Shown here: one piece after another, positions 16,712 through 24,688 of the stretch | Numbering within the stretch: position 1 is the first letter of the stretch | Layout of the letters: the number at the start of each line of letters is the position of its first letter | Source: Paraburkholderia sabiae | Lineage (GTDB): Bacteria > Pseudomonadota > Gammaproteobacteria > Burkholderiales > Burkholderiaceae | DNA: 64,000 nucleotides | Assembly (NCBI RefSeq): GCF_030412785.1 | Contig: NZ_CP125298.1 | Span: 186,001 to 250,000, forward strand | Direction: 5' to 3' | The notes under the pieces: generated by a model | Seen by the model: the letters and a program-made list of their open reading frames with translations, nothing else | Databases searched by the model: none | What the model was told of the DNA's origin: nothing | Position numbers and translations under genes: made by a program

Positions 16712-18520
16712 TTACGCGGCTTCTGCAAACAGATCAAGCTGCGGACCTTCGCGACACAGCAGTACCTGATGCTCACCGTCGCTGATACCACAAGCGACAA
16801 GATGGGCATCCAGTTCCGCAGGTGTCAGGTTTCTGCGCTGTGCGAGGCGCGCAAAATATTGTCCTCGCTTCGCCATGTCCTGATACCGCTGAGCCATGCC
16901 GACCGGCAGCTTCACGAAGCCTTCGTTCAGCCAGAACCGCGCTGATTCGATCGCTTCGCGATTCTGGTTGTCGAGCATGAACGCTGTATCGTACGAGCAC
17001 GTCACAAATACACACGCAGCTTCCGCGTCGACCTCAAACTGCGAGGCCTCTTCGAAGTAGACCGTTTGCTCCCCGCCCGTCGTTCTGGCATAACGGCCCG
17101 GCCGTTCAGGATGCAAGTAGCCGTTCCATTGCTCCGCATCGAAATCGCGAAGCCCGAGTGCAGGCGCGTCGCGATCATACTGTCCGACCGGGTACCAGCC
17201 GTGCAGCACGATCTCCGCTTTCGGTTTTGCTTCCAACGGAGGAACAGGGTATCGCCGTCCAAGGACGTTCACGTCGTGCCACACAGCAAGCGCAGGGAAA
17301 GCGTGCGGTGCGTAGTGGTGCTTCGACAGGAAGAAATCAATGGCCACGAGCTGCTGTGGCGTCACGAACTCGAATTGCGGATCACACAGTTCGCGGTTCT
17401 CTTCGTTGTCGGGAATAAGCCCCGACGCCATATCCGCAGAATGCGCTTCCGCCCGATCTCGCTCGTTCGCGTCGATACTAAGGATCATTTTTAGCATATT
17501 GACCCTCTCGGAAAAATTGTAGGTATCGGCCTGAATCCGCGTATATCCAGCGTCACTCAGCGTTCGGCCGACCAGCTCCCGCCGCGACATGTCCCACTGA
17601 ACGGCAAGAAGGTAGTTTCGAAAGTCGTTCAGTGGCTTGAGATGCGCATACTCTTCTTCCTGCATCATGTTTTCGAGCGATCTGTCATTGCTCACCATGC
17701 CGCAGAAAACGCAGCCGAAACGCGACCCACACGCCGCTCGCGTCCCACTCTCACCCATCACGACGCCGCAGACACCGCCGTTACCCGCCCGATAGATATC
17801 GGAGAGCCTCGTGACCGTCGACGACGACAACGGGCTCGGAAACGGCATACTCGCCGGTTCCGCGAGACACGCCAGCATCGTCCATACATTGTCCACCGTC
17901 CAGTCTCGCAACGGAGAGAGCGTCAACGTTCCCGAGGCCTGGCGAGTCGCCATATCAGCCTTCTCATCTCTCTCAATCATTGCCCGCCCCCTGGACTGGC
18001 TTTCGTCGAGGCGATTGCCAATCACGGAGATCGTTTCACGCACGCCGGCGGCGTTCGCCTTCTGCTCAAGGAGAGTGCGGAGCCTTCCGATTGGACGTAC
18101 CTTGTACGAATCTGCACAGGCGCGTACGCGCTTCCCGTTTCGGACACCGTTCTCCGGCGTCCTGACAAGTGTGCCTCGCCCTATCGTTTGCACGACAAAC
18201 TGCGACGCGAGCGACGGCTGCGTGACATGCACCTCAACGGGCAAACCCGTCTCTTCGACGAACAACGTCACCTCTTCCAGCAACGAATGCAGGAAATTCG
18301 ATGTCGTTGGGTTGTCGATCGTCGTGTCCGCAGAGATGACGTAGTGCCTTACGTCCGGGCTCCTGGATTTCGCCCGTCTGACTGCCTCGAGCATCAGGAC
18401 CATCGCGCACGTACTGTCTTTCCCGCCGCTTAGTCCCGTTGCCAAAACATACCCCTGCTCGATGTACGACTGCATCGATTCAATCGCAGCTTCCATCAGG
18501 GTAAAAATGTCATGTTCCAT
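16712..18520 (-). CDS. PP-loop ATPase/PAPS reductase family, DndC-like
   Basis: A 602-residue protein. The N-terminal PP-loop (SGGKDST, about residues 31-37) activates substrates with ATP. Four Cys near residues 255-275 (CGVV, AACG, CVFCG) match the Fe-S site of DndC, the phosphorothioation sulfurtransferase. The C-terminal half (about 400-602) is unusual and ends in QLDLF, a textbook sliding-clamp motif. No dndA, D or E is in the window, so phosphorothioation is uncertain. I start at ATG 18520, where GGAG has proper spacing; ATG 18532 is the alternative. A pseudoknot precedes it. Confidence 0.72.
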   Translation of the reverse strand: MEHDIFTLMEAAIESMQSYIEQGYVLATGLSGGKDSTCAMVLMLEAVRRAKSRSPDVRHYVISADTTIDNPTTSNFLHSLLEEVTLFVEETGLPVEVHVTQPSLASQFVVQTIGRGTLVRTPENGVRNGKRVRACADSYKVRPIGRLRTLLEQKANAAGVRETISVIGNRLDESQSRGRAMIERDEKADMATRQASGTLTLSPLRDWTVDNVWTMLACLAEPASMPFPSPLSSSTVTRLSDIYRAGNGGVCGVVMGESGTRAACGSRFGCVFCGMVSNDRSLENMMQEEEYAHLKPLNDFRNYLLAVQWDMSRRELVGRTLSDAGYTRIQADTYNFSERVNMLKMILSIDANERDRAEAHSADMASGLIPDNEENRELCDPQFEFVTPQQLVAIDFFLSKHHYAPHAFPALAVWHDVNVLGRRYPVPPLEAKPKAEIVLHGWYPVGQYDRDAPALGLRDFDAEQWNGYLHPERPGRYARTTGGEQTVYFEEASQFEVDAEAACVFVTCSYDTAFMLDNQNREAIESARFWLNEGFVKLPVGMAQRYQDMAKRGQYFARLAQRRNLTPAELDAHLVACGISDGEHQVLLCREGPQLDLFAEAA

Positions 18521-18527
18521 GTGATGC

Positions 18528-18571
18528 TCCATTGAAGAAAGGAGCGCCCTTTCGGGACGCTCCCGAAAGGG
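18528..18571 (-). promoter_or_regulatory. Pseudoknot leader PK1, ahead of the PP-loop gene
   Basis: Minus-strand RNA: stem CCCTTTCGGGA with TCCCGAAAGGG (18547-18557 and 18561-18571). The hairpin top GGAGCG (18558-18563) pairs with the 3' arm CGCTCC (18541-18546), an H-type pseudoknot. The same arm can pair 5 bases with GGAGC at the ribosome site (18527-18531). The arm thus chooses between loop and ribosome site. Confidence 0.7.
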
Positions 18572-18587
18572 TTAGAAAATGAATGAT

Positions 18588-19415
18588 TTACAAGGTCATA
18601 TTCAGACTTGCCGACCGAGCGTCTTCCAGAGACTGACTTGCAGCTGCAAAAAGGTCAGGCTGGCGTGTTGCGCGATCAAGCCGGGGCAATGCCTTCGCAT
18701 AGCGGCTCGGCCCGCTGCCGTCGAAACTGTTCGCTCCGGCGGCAGCACAGATGTGAATGCGACGTGCCGAATTAACGCGTCCAACATGAAGGTGACAGTT
18801 GCGCCTGCGTGCAAGCAAGCCCCACGCCTCCGCCGTCTCCTCCTTCCACTCCGTCGATCCGCCGATGAAGATCCCGACTACGGGCGACAGATACGGTGCG
18901 ACATCGTCGAGTTGCATCCCGTTCTGTACCGCGAGGAGCAGCTGGGCAGGAATGCCTGACAGACGCTCCTTCCAACGCAATGAAAAATCGAGCGACGCCA
19001 ACCCACCCTGAACGATGTCGGGCAAAACGATCCAGTCGGCGCGCTCCCCGAGCTTCTCCACGACATCCAGAAAGGCAGGTTCATCGAACGGTTCACCGCG
19101 CTGGTATGCCGTCCATGCGCCGTTGTCGATCGCATAACGCATCCCTTCCGTACGATGCTCGCCCTTGGCAGACACCAGGAGGCGCCATCCAGCTACCGCC
19201 AGCGCCTCGAGGTTGCGACGCGTGCCCGTCCGGCTCGCGTACCCAACCATGGGCGCGCGGTGCATGATCAGGCGTTCTTCGATGTCGTCCGGCTCATCGT
19301 CAGCGCTCCCGTCGACGCAGTAGTAGTCGGCGTAGGCCATGACAGCCTGTGCCCAACCCTGCTTCTGACCGCTCGCGTAAGACGCCAGCCAACTCGGCTC
19401 TTTCGTTGCGCTCAT
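18588..19415 (-). CDS. DpdA-like/TGT-family DNA transglycosylase candidate
   Basis: A 275-residue TIM-barrel protein related to tRNA-guanine transglycosylases and phage-type DpdA, which exchange guanine in DNA for a 7-deazaguanine. Visible blocks are YAIDNGAWTAY (Asp97), WIVLPDIVQGG (Asp133), AVQNGM (164-166), GIFIGGSTEWK (181-191), HVGRVNS (210-216) and GANSFDGSG (228-235). No queuosine-precursor genes are in the window, so host preQ0 would be needed. QPDLF at 252-256 resembles a clamp-binding motif. GGAG precedes ATG 19415, which overlaps the upstream frame as ATGA. Confidence 0.72.
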   Translation of the reverse strand: MSATKEPSWLASYASGQKQGWAQAVMAYADYYCVDGSADDEPDDIEERLIMHRAPMVGYASRTGTRRNLEALAVAGWRLLVSAKGEHRTEGMRYAIDNGAWTAYQRGEPFDEPAFLDVVEKLGERADWIVLPDIVQGGLASLDFSLRWKERLSGIPAQLLLAVQNGMQLDDVAPYLSPVVGIFIGGSTEWKEETAEAWGLLARRRNCHLHVGRVNSARRIHICAAAGANSFDGSGPSRYAKALPRLDRATRQPDLFAAASQSLEDARSASLNMTL

Positions 19416-19609
19416 ATCGGCAGCTCCGGATCCGGCGTCGGTCGACCTGCGATCACGAGGAAATGTTTCTCTCCCGCCAACCGGTTGACCTTGCGCACCC
19501 ACGGGCGCACTTCGTTCGGACACGTCGGCTGCCCTGCGACGTACTGCATCGCCGCGGCTTCGGTGTCGAACTTCTCGGGGGAAAAACCAACAATGGCTGC
19601 TTAGAACAT
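19412..19609 (-). pseudogene. Small gene with a stop at codon 3
   Basis: A frame of 65 codons starts at ATG 19607-19609 with GGAG at good spacing and ends in an ATGA overlap with the DpdA-like gene. Its third codon is TAA (19601-19603), so normal translation would stop after Met-Phe. After the stop the frame is clearly protein-like (FSPEKFDTEAAAMQYVAG). Either this is a recent nonsense mutation, or the two-codon start is a regulatory uORF that couples translation of the next gene. A pseudoknot lies just upstream. Confidence 0.5.
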
Positions 19610-19667
19610 AGATGCTCCACAAAAAGGGATGCGGAGCGACCCTCGCGGGATCGCTTTCCCGCAAGGG
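19607..19667 (-). promoter_or_regulatory. Pseudoknot leader PK2
   Basis: Stem CCCTTGCGGGA with TCCCGCGAGGG (19657-19667 and 19640-19650). Loop AAGCGA (19651-19656) pairs with the arm TCGCTCC (19633-19639). The same arm offers GCTCC to pair with GGAGC at the ribosome site (around 19613-19619). It lies upstream of the small gene with the early stop codon. Confidence 0.68.
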
Positions 19668-19725
19668 TAAAAAAGCGAAGCCCCGACGCCTGAAAATTGG
19701 TCGTCGGAGCTTTCGCAAACAGCTA

Positions 19726-19926
19726 TCAGGAAAAGGACTTCGGATGACTCGCCGGGAAGACGAGCACCCTGCCGTCAGGACAGAGCGTGAAGTCTCCAGG
19801 CTCACCTTTGGGCCTCTGAACCACGATCACGGACCGCGCGCCCGTCGCGTGCGCCTGCGGTTGATTCGTACAGGCACACAACGACGAACTGCCAGCCGCT
19901 AACAGCAGAAAAATGAGGTTTTGCAT
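19726..19926 (-). CDS. Small lipoprotein
   Basis: A 66-residue protein with a hydrophobic start and a likely lipobox ending at Cys17 (GSSSLC), then NQPQAHATG. The mature part is a short beta-like domain (GDFTLCPDGRVLVFP). It resembles the small lipoproteins that accompany conjugation genes; its specific role is unknown. The ribosome site is weak (GAGCGACAACC), and a CCGC-GTAA-GCGG hairpin lies in the short leader. Confidence 0.6.
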   Translation of the reverse strand: MQNLIFLLLAAGSSSLCACTNQPQAHATGARSVIVVQRPKGEPGDFTLCPDGRVLVFPASHPKSFS

Positions 19927-19956
19927 GGTTGTCGCTCAAAGATTGAAGGGCCCCGC

Positions 19957-20142
19957 TTACGCGGAACGTGATTCAGTGGGATCGCTCGCATGCACCGTGA
20001 CCCACCTACCGTCGATCAGGACGTCACGCAGGAGCGTGCCGTTCAGGACATAGGTGTGATTGGTGCCGACGCGCGGATTGCAAGGACGAACCGAGAGCGT
20101 TGCCGCTTCGGCACGGACGTTGAAACTACGGATCAAAGACAT
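19957..20142 (-). CDS. Small protein of unknown function
   Basis: A 61-residue soluble protein (MSLIRSFNVRAEAATLSVRP...). GAGGAACGCC precedes the ATG, and this same sequence is the target of the pseudoknot arm upstream. Its pattern suggests a small beta-rich domain. No family was recognised. Confidence 0.55.
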   Translation of the reverse strand: MSLIRSFNVRAEAATLSVRPCNPRVGTNHTYVLNGTLLRDVLIDGRWVTVHASDPTESRSA

Positions 20143-20145
20143 GGC

Positions 20146-20201
20146 GTTCCTCGTTGATAAATCGGCGAGAAAACGCCCCTGTGGGGGCGTTCCCCACAGG
20201 G
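20146..20201 (-). promoter_or_regulatory. Pseudoknot leader PK3
   Basis: Stem CCCTGTGGGG with CCCCACAGGG (20192-20201 and 20177-20186). Loop AACGCC (20186-20191) pairs with the arm GGCGTT (20172-20177). The ribosome region before ATG 20142 reads GAGGAACGCC, repeating the loop sequence, so the arm with its following TTCTC can pair there instead almost perfectly. This is the clearest case of a loop that mimics the ribosome site. Confidence 0.75.
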
Positions 20202-20217
20202 TTGAAAGAAAAAACGT

Positions 20218-22539
20218 TCAGGCTGCTAGCGCCTCGACGTCGATAAGTGCATCAGCCTCCCCGACAAGGTCAGGTGTCTGCGAGATGAAGAACTCCCGCT
20301 GATACCCGCCCTGTCGAAGCACCTCGCGCTTCATCCGCATGAACTGCATCTTGCGTTGCGGGTCGAGCGGACCGTCCGACTCATCGCTGAAAAGCGTCTG
20401 GTACGGTTGCCCGGTGTTCTGGGCAAGGTACAACGCGATACCACGCGTCAGACACTCGTTGATCCAGACCTTCTGGCCTCCCGACATCACCGACACCGAC
20501 TTGGTGCTGTCGGCTTCAGCGTCATGCACGAGGATTTCAAAGCCCTCGCGCATTTCGCCACTGGCCAGCGCGCGCTGCGTGCGGATCTCCACCGTGAACC
20601 GCATCCCATAACAGGCCAGCAACAGCCTGTTGACGGTATCGGTCAATGCGGGTCCCGCGTCGTCGATGGTCAGGGCAATTACGCCGTCGTTACCCAGCCC
20701 TTTTGCCAGCAGCTTCCACTGTGCGATCTCGTCGGACAGACGATCCGCACGCAGTTGCGTAGCCGAGAAGCGGGCAAGCTCAACGTCCAGACCATTCGAT
20801 TCAGCCTGTAGAACCGTCTGAGAGCGGATCGATGCTTCGATCCTCCCGTCTTGTGCTGCAACAGCCTCGCGGTTTGCGACCAGCTTCCGTTCGGTCTCTG
20901 CAATTGCAGCCGTCACGTCGACGGCTGCAAGCTGCTTCGATTCCTCGTGGATTCTGGTCATCTCCGTCGTCACGCGAGCCTTTTCGGACTCGAATCGGGC
21001 GGCACGCGCAGTACTCTCTTCAGCAACCGTCCTGAGTTCCGCATTCGCAGTCTCCAGTCCAGATACAGCTGCATCGAGAAGCGGCTTGCTCGCAGCGAGT
21101 TCGGTTGCAGCCTGCATGGTCTTGCGCGCCGCGCTTAAGGCGTTCGTGACAGCAGTCAACTCGCCCCGCTTCGCGGCAAGTTCGGCAACGACAGGTGCAA
21201 GCTCATCCGCCTGCGCCTTCTTCTCGCGATATTTCGTGCGAAGTTCGGACACTGACACGCGTTGCAAGTCTGCCTGCGATCGCGCCTGTAACGCCTGCGT
21301 GAGCAACGGACAGGCTGCATGCATTGCGTGGCCGACACAGGGAACCTGATCGACAACGGCGGCTTGCCGGTTCAACGTTTCCAGGTGAGCGGCTTTCGTC
21401 TGGCCTTCCGTCATCATTCCCGACAGCGCAGCATTGAGCGTAGCGTGTGATACCTGCTTTGCCTCACGCTCCGCAATCAAGCGCTGTAGAGGCTCCAGCT
21501 TTGCCTCCTCGCGGCCGATCAACAGTTGCACCTCGTCACGTTTCGCCGCCGCACCAAGAATCGCTTCCTTGCGTGCTAATGTCGCCTGATGCGTCGCGAT
21601 GGTCCGGTTGATGGCAGTGACACGTTGCTGACTTCGAACTGATGCAGCCTGCTCGTCGTCAGACATAGCCTTCAAGGTCCGTACCAGCTCTCCACCACGC
21701 ACGGCCAACTCACGAAGCCGTGCTTCAGACGTGGCCGACTCACTCGCCTTCGCTGCGAACGTCGCGCGTTCCTGAGTCAGCTTCGCAGCTTCCTCAAGCA
21801 TTGCGTCACGTTGCGATCGGGCCTCGCGCAGAGCATCGCCCTGGGCCAGTACCGAGCGATCCAGTTCCGACTTGCGCTGACGCTTTCCAGCGAGCGCGAC
21901 GAGTTCCGATTGGATCTCGTCGAGAGCACGACCCAGAATCCTCGCAACGTCGCCCGCTTTCGCCGACAGCGTCTTAAGGTGTTCGATGCCGAGCATCTCT
22001 GCCAGCAACGTCTTGATCTCGCCGGCGCCATAAGACGCAAGCGGTCGCCGGTTCTGCGCGGAAAAGACACTGGTAAAGAACGTCTCCAGCGAGCCGTTAA
22101 TGGCTTCGACACAGCGGTTGTACGTCGCCGCCTTTCCATCCGACACGGTGCCGTCAGGCAGCGTGACCGGTCGCCATGTGCCGTCAGACCCATACCATGC
22201 GAGGTAGTACTCCGCCTTCCCGGTCTTGCCTGGTTTGCGGAATGTGAATGTCGAGCGGTACCGGATGCCGTCATGCTCCCATTCCAGCTCCTTCAGCGCG
22301 CTGGTGCCACAAATGTGATCCCAGTACGAGAACGCATCCACCGACAGCGTCGACGCGTGAGAAGGCATGATCGGATAAGGATGCAGATTGTCGATGATGG
22401 TCGTCTTCCCCGCTCCATTGGGTCCGACGAGAGCAATGAGACCTTTGGGCAGCGCTTCGAGGTCAAGGGTGATGCTTTCGCGCTTCATGCCATCGCGAAC
22501 CCCATAGAAGCCTTCCAGCGTCAGTTTCAGAGGGCGCAT
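20218..22539 (-). CDS. sbcC: SbcC/Rad50-like SMC-type ATPase
   Basis: A 773-residue protein, shorter than E. coli SbcC. Walker A GPNGAGKTT lies at about 39-47; a long coiled coil spans about 180-620; the C-terminal half-domain has the signature MSGGQK and Walker B LFSDESDGPLD. A classic CxxC zinc hook is absent; the hook region has CVGHAMHAAC instead. With the SbcD-like nuclease encoded at 23.3 kb it should form a DNA end- and hairpin-cleaving complex. It overlaps the upstream gene by 13 bases and has AGGAGG before its ATG. Confidence 0.85.
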   Translation of the reverse strand: MRPLKLTLEGFYGVRDGMKRESITLDLEALPKGLIALVGPNGAGKTTIIDNLHPYPIMPSHASTLSVDAFSYWDHICGTSALKELEWEHDGIRYRSTFTFRKPGKTGKAEYYLAWYGSDGTWRPVTLPDGTVSDGKAATYNRCVEAINGSLETFFTSVFSAQNRRPLASYGAGEIKTLLAEMLGIEHLKTLSAKAGDVARILGRALDEIQSELVALAGKRQRKSELDRSVLAQGDALREARSQRDAMLEEAAKLTQERATFAAKASESATSEARLRELAVRGGELVRTLKAMSDDEQAASVRSQQRVTAINRTIATHQATLARKEAILGAAAKRDEVQLLIGREEAKLEPLQRLIAEREAKQVSHATLNAALSGMMTEGQTKAAHLETLNRQAAVVDQVPCVGHAMHAACPLLTQALQARSQADLQRVSVSELRTKYREKKAQADELAPVVAELAAKRGELTAVTNALSAARKTMQAATELAASKPLLDAAVSGLETANAELRTVAEESTARAARFESEKARVTTEMTRIHEESKQLAAVDVTAAIAETERKLVANREAVAAQDGRIEASIRSQTVLQAESNGLDVELARFSATQLRADRLSDEIAQWKLLAKGLGNDGVIALTIDDAGPALTDTVNRLLLACYGMRFTVEIRTQRALASGEMREGFEILVHDAEADSTKSVSVMSGGQKVWINECLTRGIALYLAQNTGQPYQTLFSDESDGPLDPQRKMQFMRMKREVLRQGGYQREFFISQTPDLVGEADALIDVEALAA

Positions 22540-23060
22540 GATCCAGCCTCCTGCTCTGAGATCGCGGCCATCTGTGCGTAGAACGCATCATCGTCATCGT
22601 TTCGAAACGGCTCCCGCATCGGATCGCCGGTAACCACCGCCGTCGTGGCCGGTGCCTGAAGCGTTCCTTCGATTGCAGCGGCAACCTTGTCGCATACGCG
22701 GCTGAATTCGCGTCGCGCGCGAGTCAGCAACCCGTCCCAATCGCGATAGCCGGTCAGGCTTCGGATCTCCATCGACGACCACTGCTTTGCGTAACCTTCC
22801 CGGTATGACCAGAGAAGGTGTTGCATCTGAACAGTCGGCGTTACGGCAATCTGCCGCGCAGCATGAGTTGTTTCCGACAGCACGAGGATCTGGCCAGACT
22901 GCGCCATGACGGCTCCGCGTTGCCGTCCGAAGGGTTGATGAAAAATCGCAGCGGTAAAGCCTGCGTGATCGACCAGCGACCGTTGAATATCGCGCATGTC
23001 CTGATCGTCCATCGCGAAAGTGCGGACCCATTCGGAACCGGCAGGGTAAAGGCCAAACAT
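22527..23060 (-). CDS. Protein of unknown function, first gene of the operon
   Basis: A 177-residue soluble protein with a mixed alpha/beta N-terminal half and a helical, acidic C terminus. ACGGAGTG is its ribosome site and is fully complementary (8 bases) to the arm of the pseudoknot just upstream. It overlaps the SbcC-like gene, so the two are probably made together. No motif was recognised. Confidence 0.6.
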   Translation of the reverse strand: MFGLYPAGSEWVRTFAMDDQDMRDIQRSLVDHAGFTAAIFHQPFGRQRGAVMAQSGQILVLSETTHAARQIAVTPTVQMQHLLWSYREGYAKQWSSMEIRSLTGYRDWDGLLTRARREFSRVCDKVAAAIEGTLQAPATTAVVTGDPMREPFRNDDDDAFYAQMAAISEQEAGSCAL

Positions 23061-23065
23061 GGTTT

Positions 23066-23120
23066 CACTCCGTTAATGATTTGACGGAGTGCGCCCGGTA
23101 GGGATCGCTCCTCGCCAGGG
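23066..23120 (-). promoter_or_regulatory. Pseudoknot leader PK4
   Basis: The arm CACTCCGT (23084-23091) is a perfect 8-base complement of the ribosome site ACGGAGTG (23066-23073). It can also pair with the hairpin loop GGAGCG (23106-23111) through CTCC and CG. The supporting stem (CCC/GGG and GG/CC, 23094-23120) is weaker than in the other copies. It is the first pseudoknot of the operon. Confidence 0.6.
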
Positions 23121-23162
23121 TAAATGAATTGAACCGCTCAGAAAGGTCTAGCAACAACTACG

Positions 23163-23215
23163 TCGATGCGTCTATGACGCGGTGAACCTTGTTTCGATAG
23201 CTGCGTGAGCTATCG
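23163..23215 (-). promoter_or_regulatory. Shared 5' leader hairpin (copy 1) and upstream dyad
   Basis: Minus-strand hairpin GCGTC-ATA-GACGC followed by ATCGAC (23163-23182). The same element occurs at 25.45, 27.64, 48.15 and 52.83 kb with different stem bases that still pair. Just upstream a perfect 8-base dyad (CGATAGCT-N5-AGCTATCG, 23195-23215) overlaps TATCGA, which could serve as -10. It probably marks the 5' end of the 23.1-16.7 kb operon. Confidence 0.55.
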
Positions 23216-23235
23216 GAACAACGCTGTGTTCGAGA

Positions 23236-23262
23236 ACCGGAGAGCCTTACTGGCCTCTCCCG
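23236..23262 (-). terminator. Probable terminator after the SbcD-like gene
   Basis: On the minus strand GGAGAGGCC pairs with GGCTCTCC around a short loop, followed by a weak TTCTC tract. It lies between the sbcD stop and the promoter region of the next unit. The short T tract makes this uncertain. Confidence 0.45.
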
Positions 23263-23277
23263 TTCAGCGGCAGCGAG

Positions 23278-24609
23278 TTACGCTGCGAACAGATCGCCGT
23301 CGAGCCACGATGTCTGCGTGCCGGTTCCAACCTCGACCGTCGCGACAGGCATTGCGGCATCAGCCAACGTATCAACTTCTGGCTCCGCCTCGAGACTTGC
23401 AAGGACGGCAGCTGCGATCGCTTCCACGAAGCCTGATTCAAGAAGTTGATACCGCTCGACCAACGGCGCTGCGTCCACGTTCGCGTGTTCGGCCCAACGT
23501 TCAATCTTTCGATCTACGGTCGTTTCGAGACTGATTCCCTGCGAACGCGAGCGCACCACCGGCAGTATTCGCGCTTCGACCTTCAATCCGGCCGCCTGCG
23601 CGAACAGGGCTTCGATCGCATCACGATCAACCGACTGACGATGCTCTTCGTCGACCTGCCAACGAACACGAACGAACTTGTCGCTCGCATCCGCAGCAAT
23701 CGCCGCAAGCTTCTCCATGTCCGGCGTACCATCGAAGTCCACACAGATTGTCTGTCGTGAAGGCGTCGGAATGAGTTCCGCTCTCGCGTCACCCACCTCA
23801 ACGTCCCACATCAGATATCCCTTGTCGCCTTCCTCGCCGTAATGAAAGCGTCCGATCGATCCGGCGTAGCCGACCAGCTGGCCACCGCGTTCCCACTGCT
23901 GCGCCTTATGAATGTGTCCGAGCAGAAACGCGTCACATCTGGCGTCAAACAGCGCGCCGAGCGAGAACTCGTGATCGAATCCCGCCATCGTCACGCCATG
24001 CTCAGTCGTACAACCGTTGACCGTGCCGTGCGACACCCCGACAGTGCGGATGCCCGCCGCCGAAAGGCGTTGATTGATCCGTCCAGCGGCAGCCAGATAG
24101 TCACCCAGCACTGCCTCCAGACCGGTTGCCGCATCCGTGGCACCGACAGCGGGCGCCAGTTGCCCTTTGTTGACCGTGGGAAGACAGGTGAAGACGACAT
24201 CTGCGCCGAGTGTCAAAACGCTACGCAACTCCTCTTCGTTGAACACCGGTCCTGCCGAAGCGAAGAAATTCCCTTCGAAAAGGCTCACCTGTTGCACGCG
24301 TTCGGCGATGAAAACGCGGTGCTTCTGACTCATCAGCGCGAAGTTACGCAAGGTGCCTGGCGGCTCGTGCGAGAACGTGCCCTGAAGCATCAGCACTGGC
24401 ATCGAGAGACTGAGATGGTTGATATTCCATGCCAGCCTGTTAAGCGCCGGCGCGTGAGCATCAAGCCGATGGTCTGTCGAGTCACCCGAGATAACGGCGA
24501 CATCCATGCAACGGTTCATCGCATCCTGTGCTGCGTGGGTAAAGCATCGGTCTGCCTCATCGAGGTTTTCCGGCGAGTAATGCAGGTCAGAAAAATGAGC
24601 GATTTTCAC
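23278..24609 (-). CDS. sbcD: SbcD/Mre11-like nuclease
   Basis: A 443-residue metallophosphoesterase. Motifs run in order: FSDLHYS (DxH), VISGDSTDHRLD (GDxxD), then QGTFSHE where GNHD is expected, a VSHGT His and LLGHIHKAQ (GHxH). The replaced third motif is a notable difference and may alter activity. The start is GTG with a strong AGGAGG. It should partner the SbcC-like ATPase to cut DNA ends and hairpins. The C terminus DGDLFAA resembles a sliding-clamp contact. Confidence 0.85.
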   Translation of the reverse strand: MKIAHFSDLHYSPENLDEADRCFTHAAQDAMNRCMDVAVISGDSTDHRLDAHAPALNRLAWNINHLSLSMPVLMLQGTFSHEPPGTLRNFALMSQKHRVFIAERVQQVSLFEGNFFASAGPVFNEEELRSVLTLGADVVFTCLPTVNKGQLAPAVGATDAATGLEAVLGDYLAAAGRINQRLSAAGIRTVGVSHGTVNGCTTEHGVTMAGFDHEFSLGALFDARCDAFLLGHIHKAQQWERGGQLVGYAGSIGRFHYGEEGDKGYLMWDVEVGDARAELIPTPSRQTICVDFDGTPDMEKLAAIAADASDKFVRVRWQVDEEHRQSVDRDAIEALFAQAAGLKVEARILPVVRSRSQGISLETTVDRKIERWAEHANVDAAPLVERYQLLESGFVEAIAAAVLASLEAEPEVDTLADAAMPVATVEVGTGTQTSWLDGDLFAA

Positions 24610-24620
24610 GTCGCCTCCTG

Positions 24621-24649
24621 AAAAAGAAAAAGGCCGCCCGTGGGCAGCC
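24621..24649 (-). terminator. Terminator-like hairpin just before sbcD
   Basis: Minus strand: GGCTGCCC pairs with GGGCGGCC (24632-24649), then TTTTTCTTTTT. It sits between the NADAR gene and the sbcD ribosome site, so most transcripts may end here unless an internal promoter or antitermination operates. Confidence 0.65.
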
Positions 24650-24688
24650 TCAATGGATGGTGCGCCAGGTAGCGCACAGTTGAAAAAG

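Noticed and set aside
18541..18571. preQ1 riboswitch near the DpdA-like gene
   Set aside because: The pseudoknot shape and the 7-deazaguanine theme made this tempting, but the A-rich tail and loop of preQ1-I are absent, and the same motif lies before unrelated genes.
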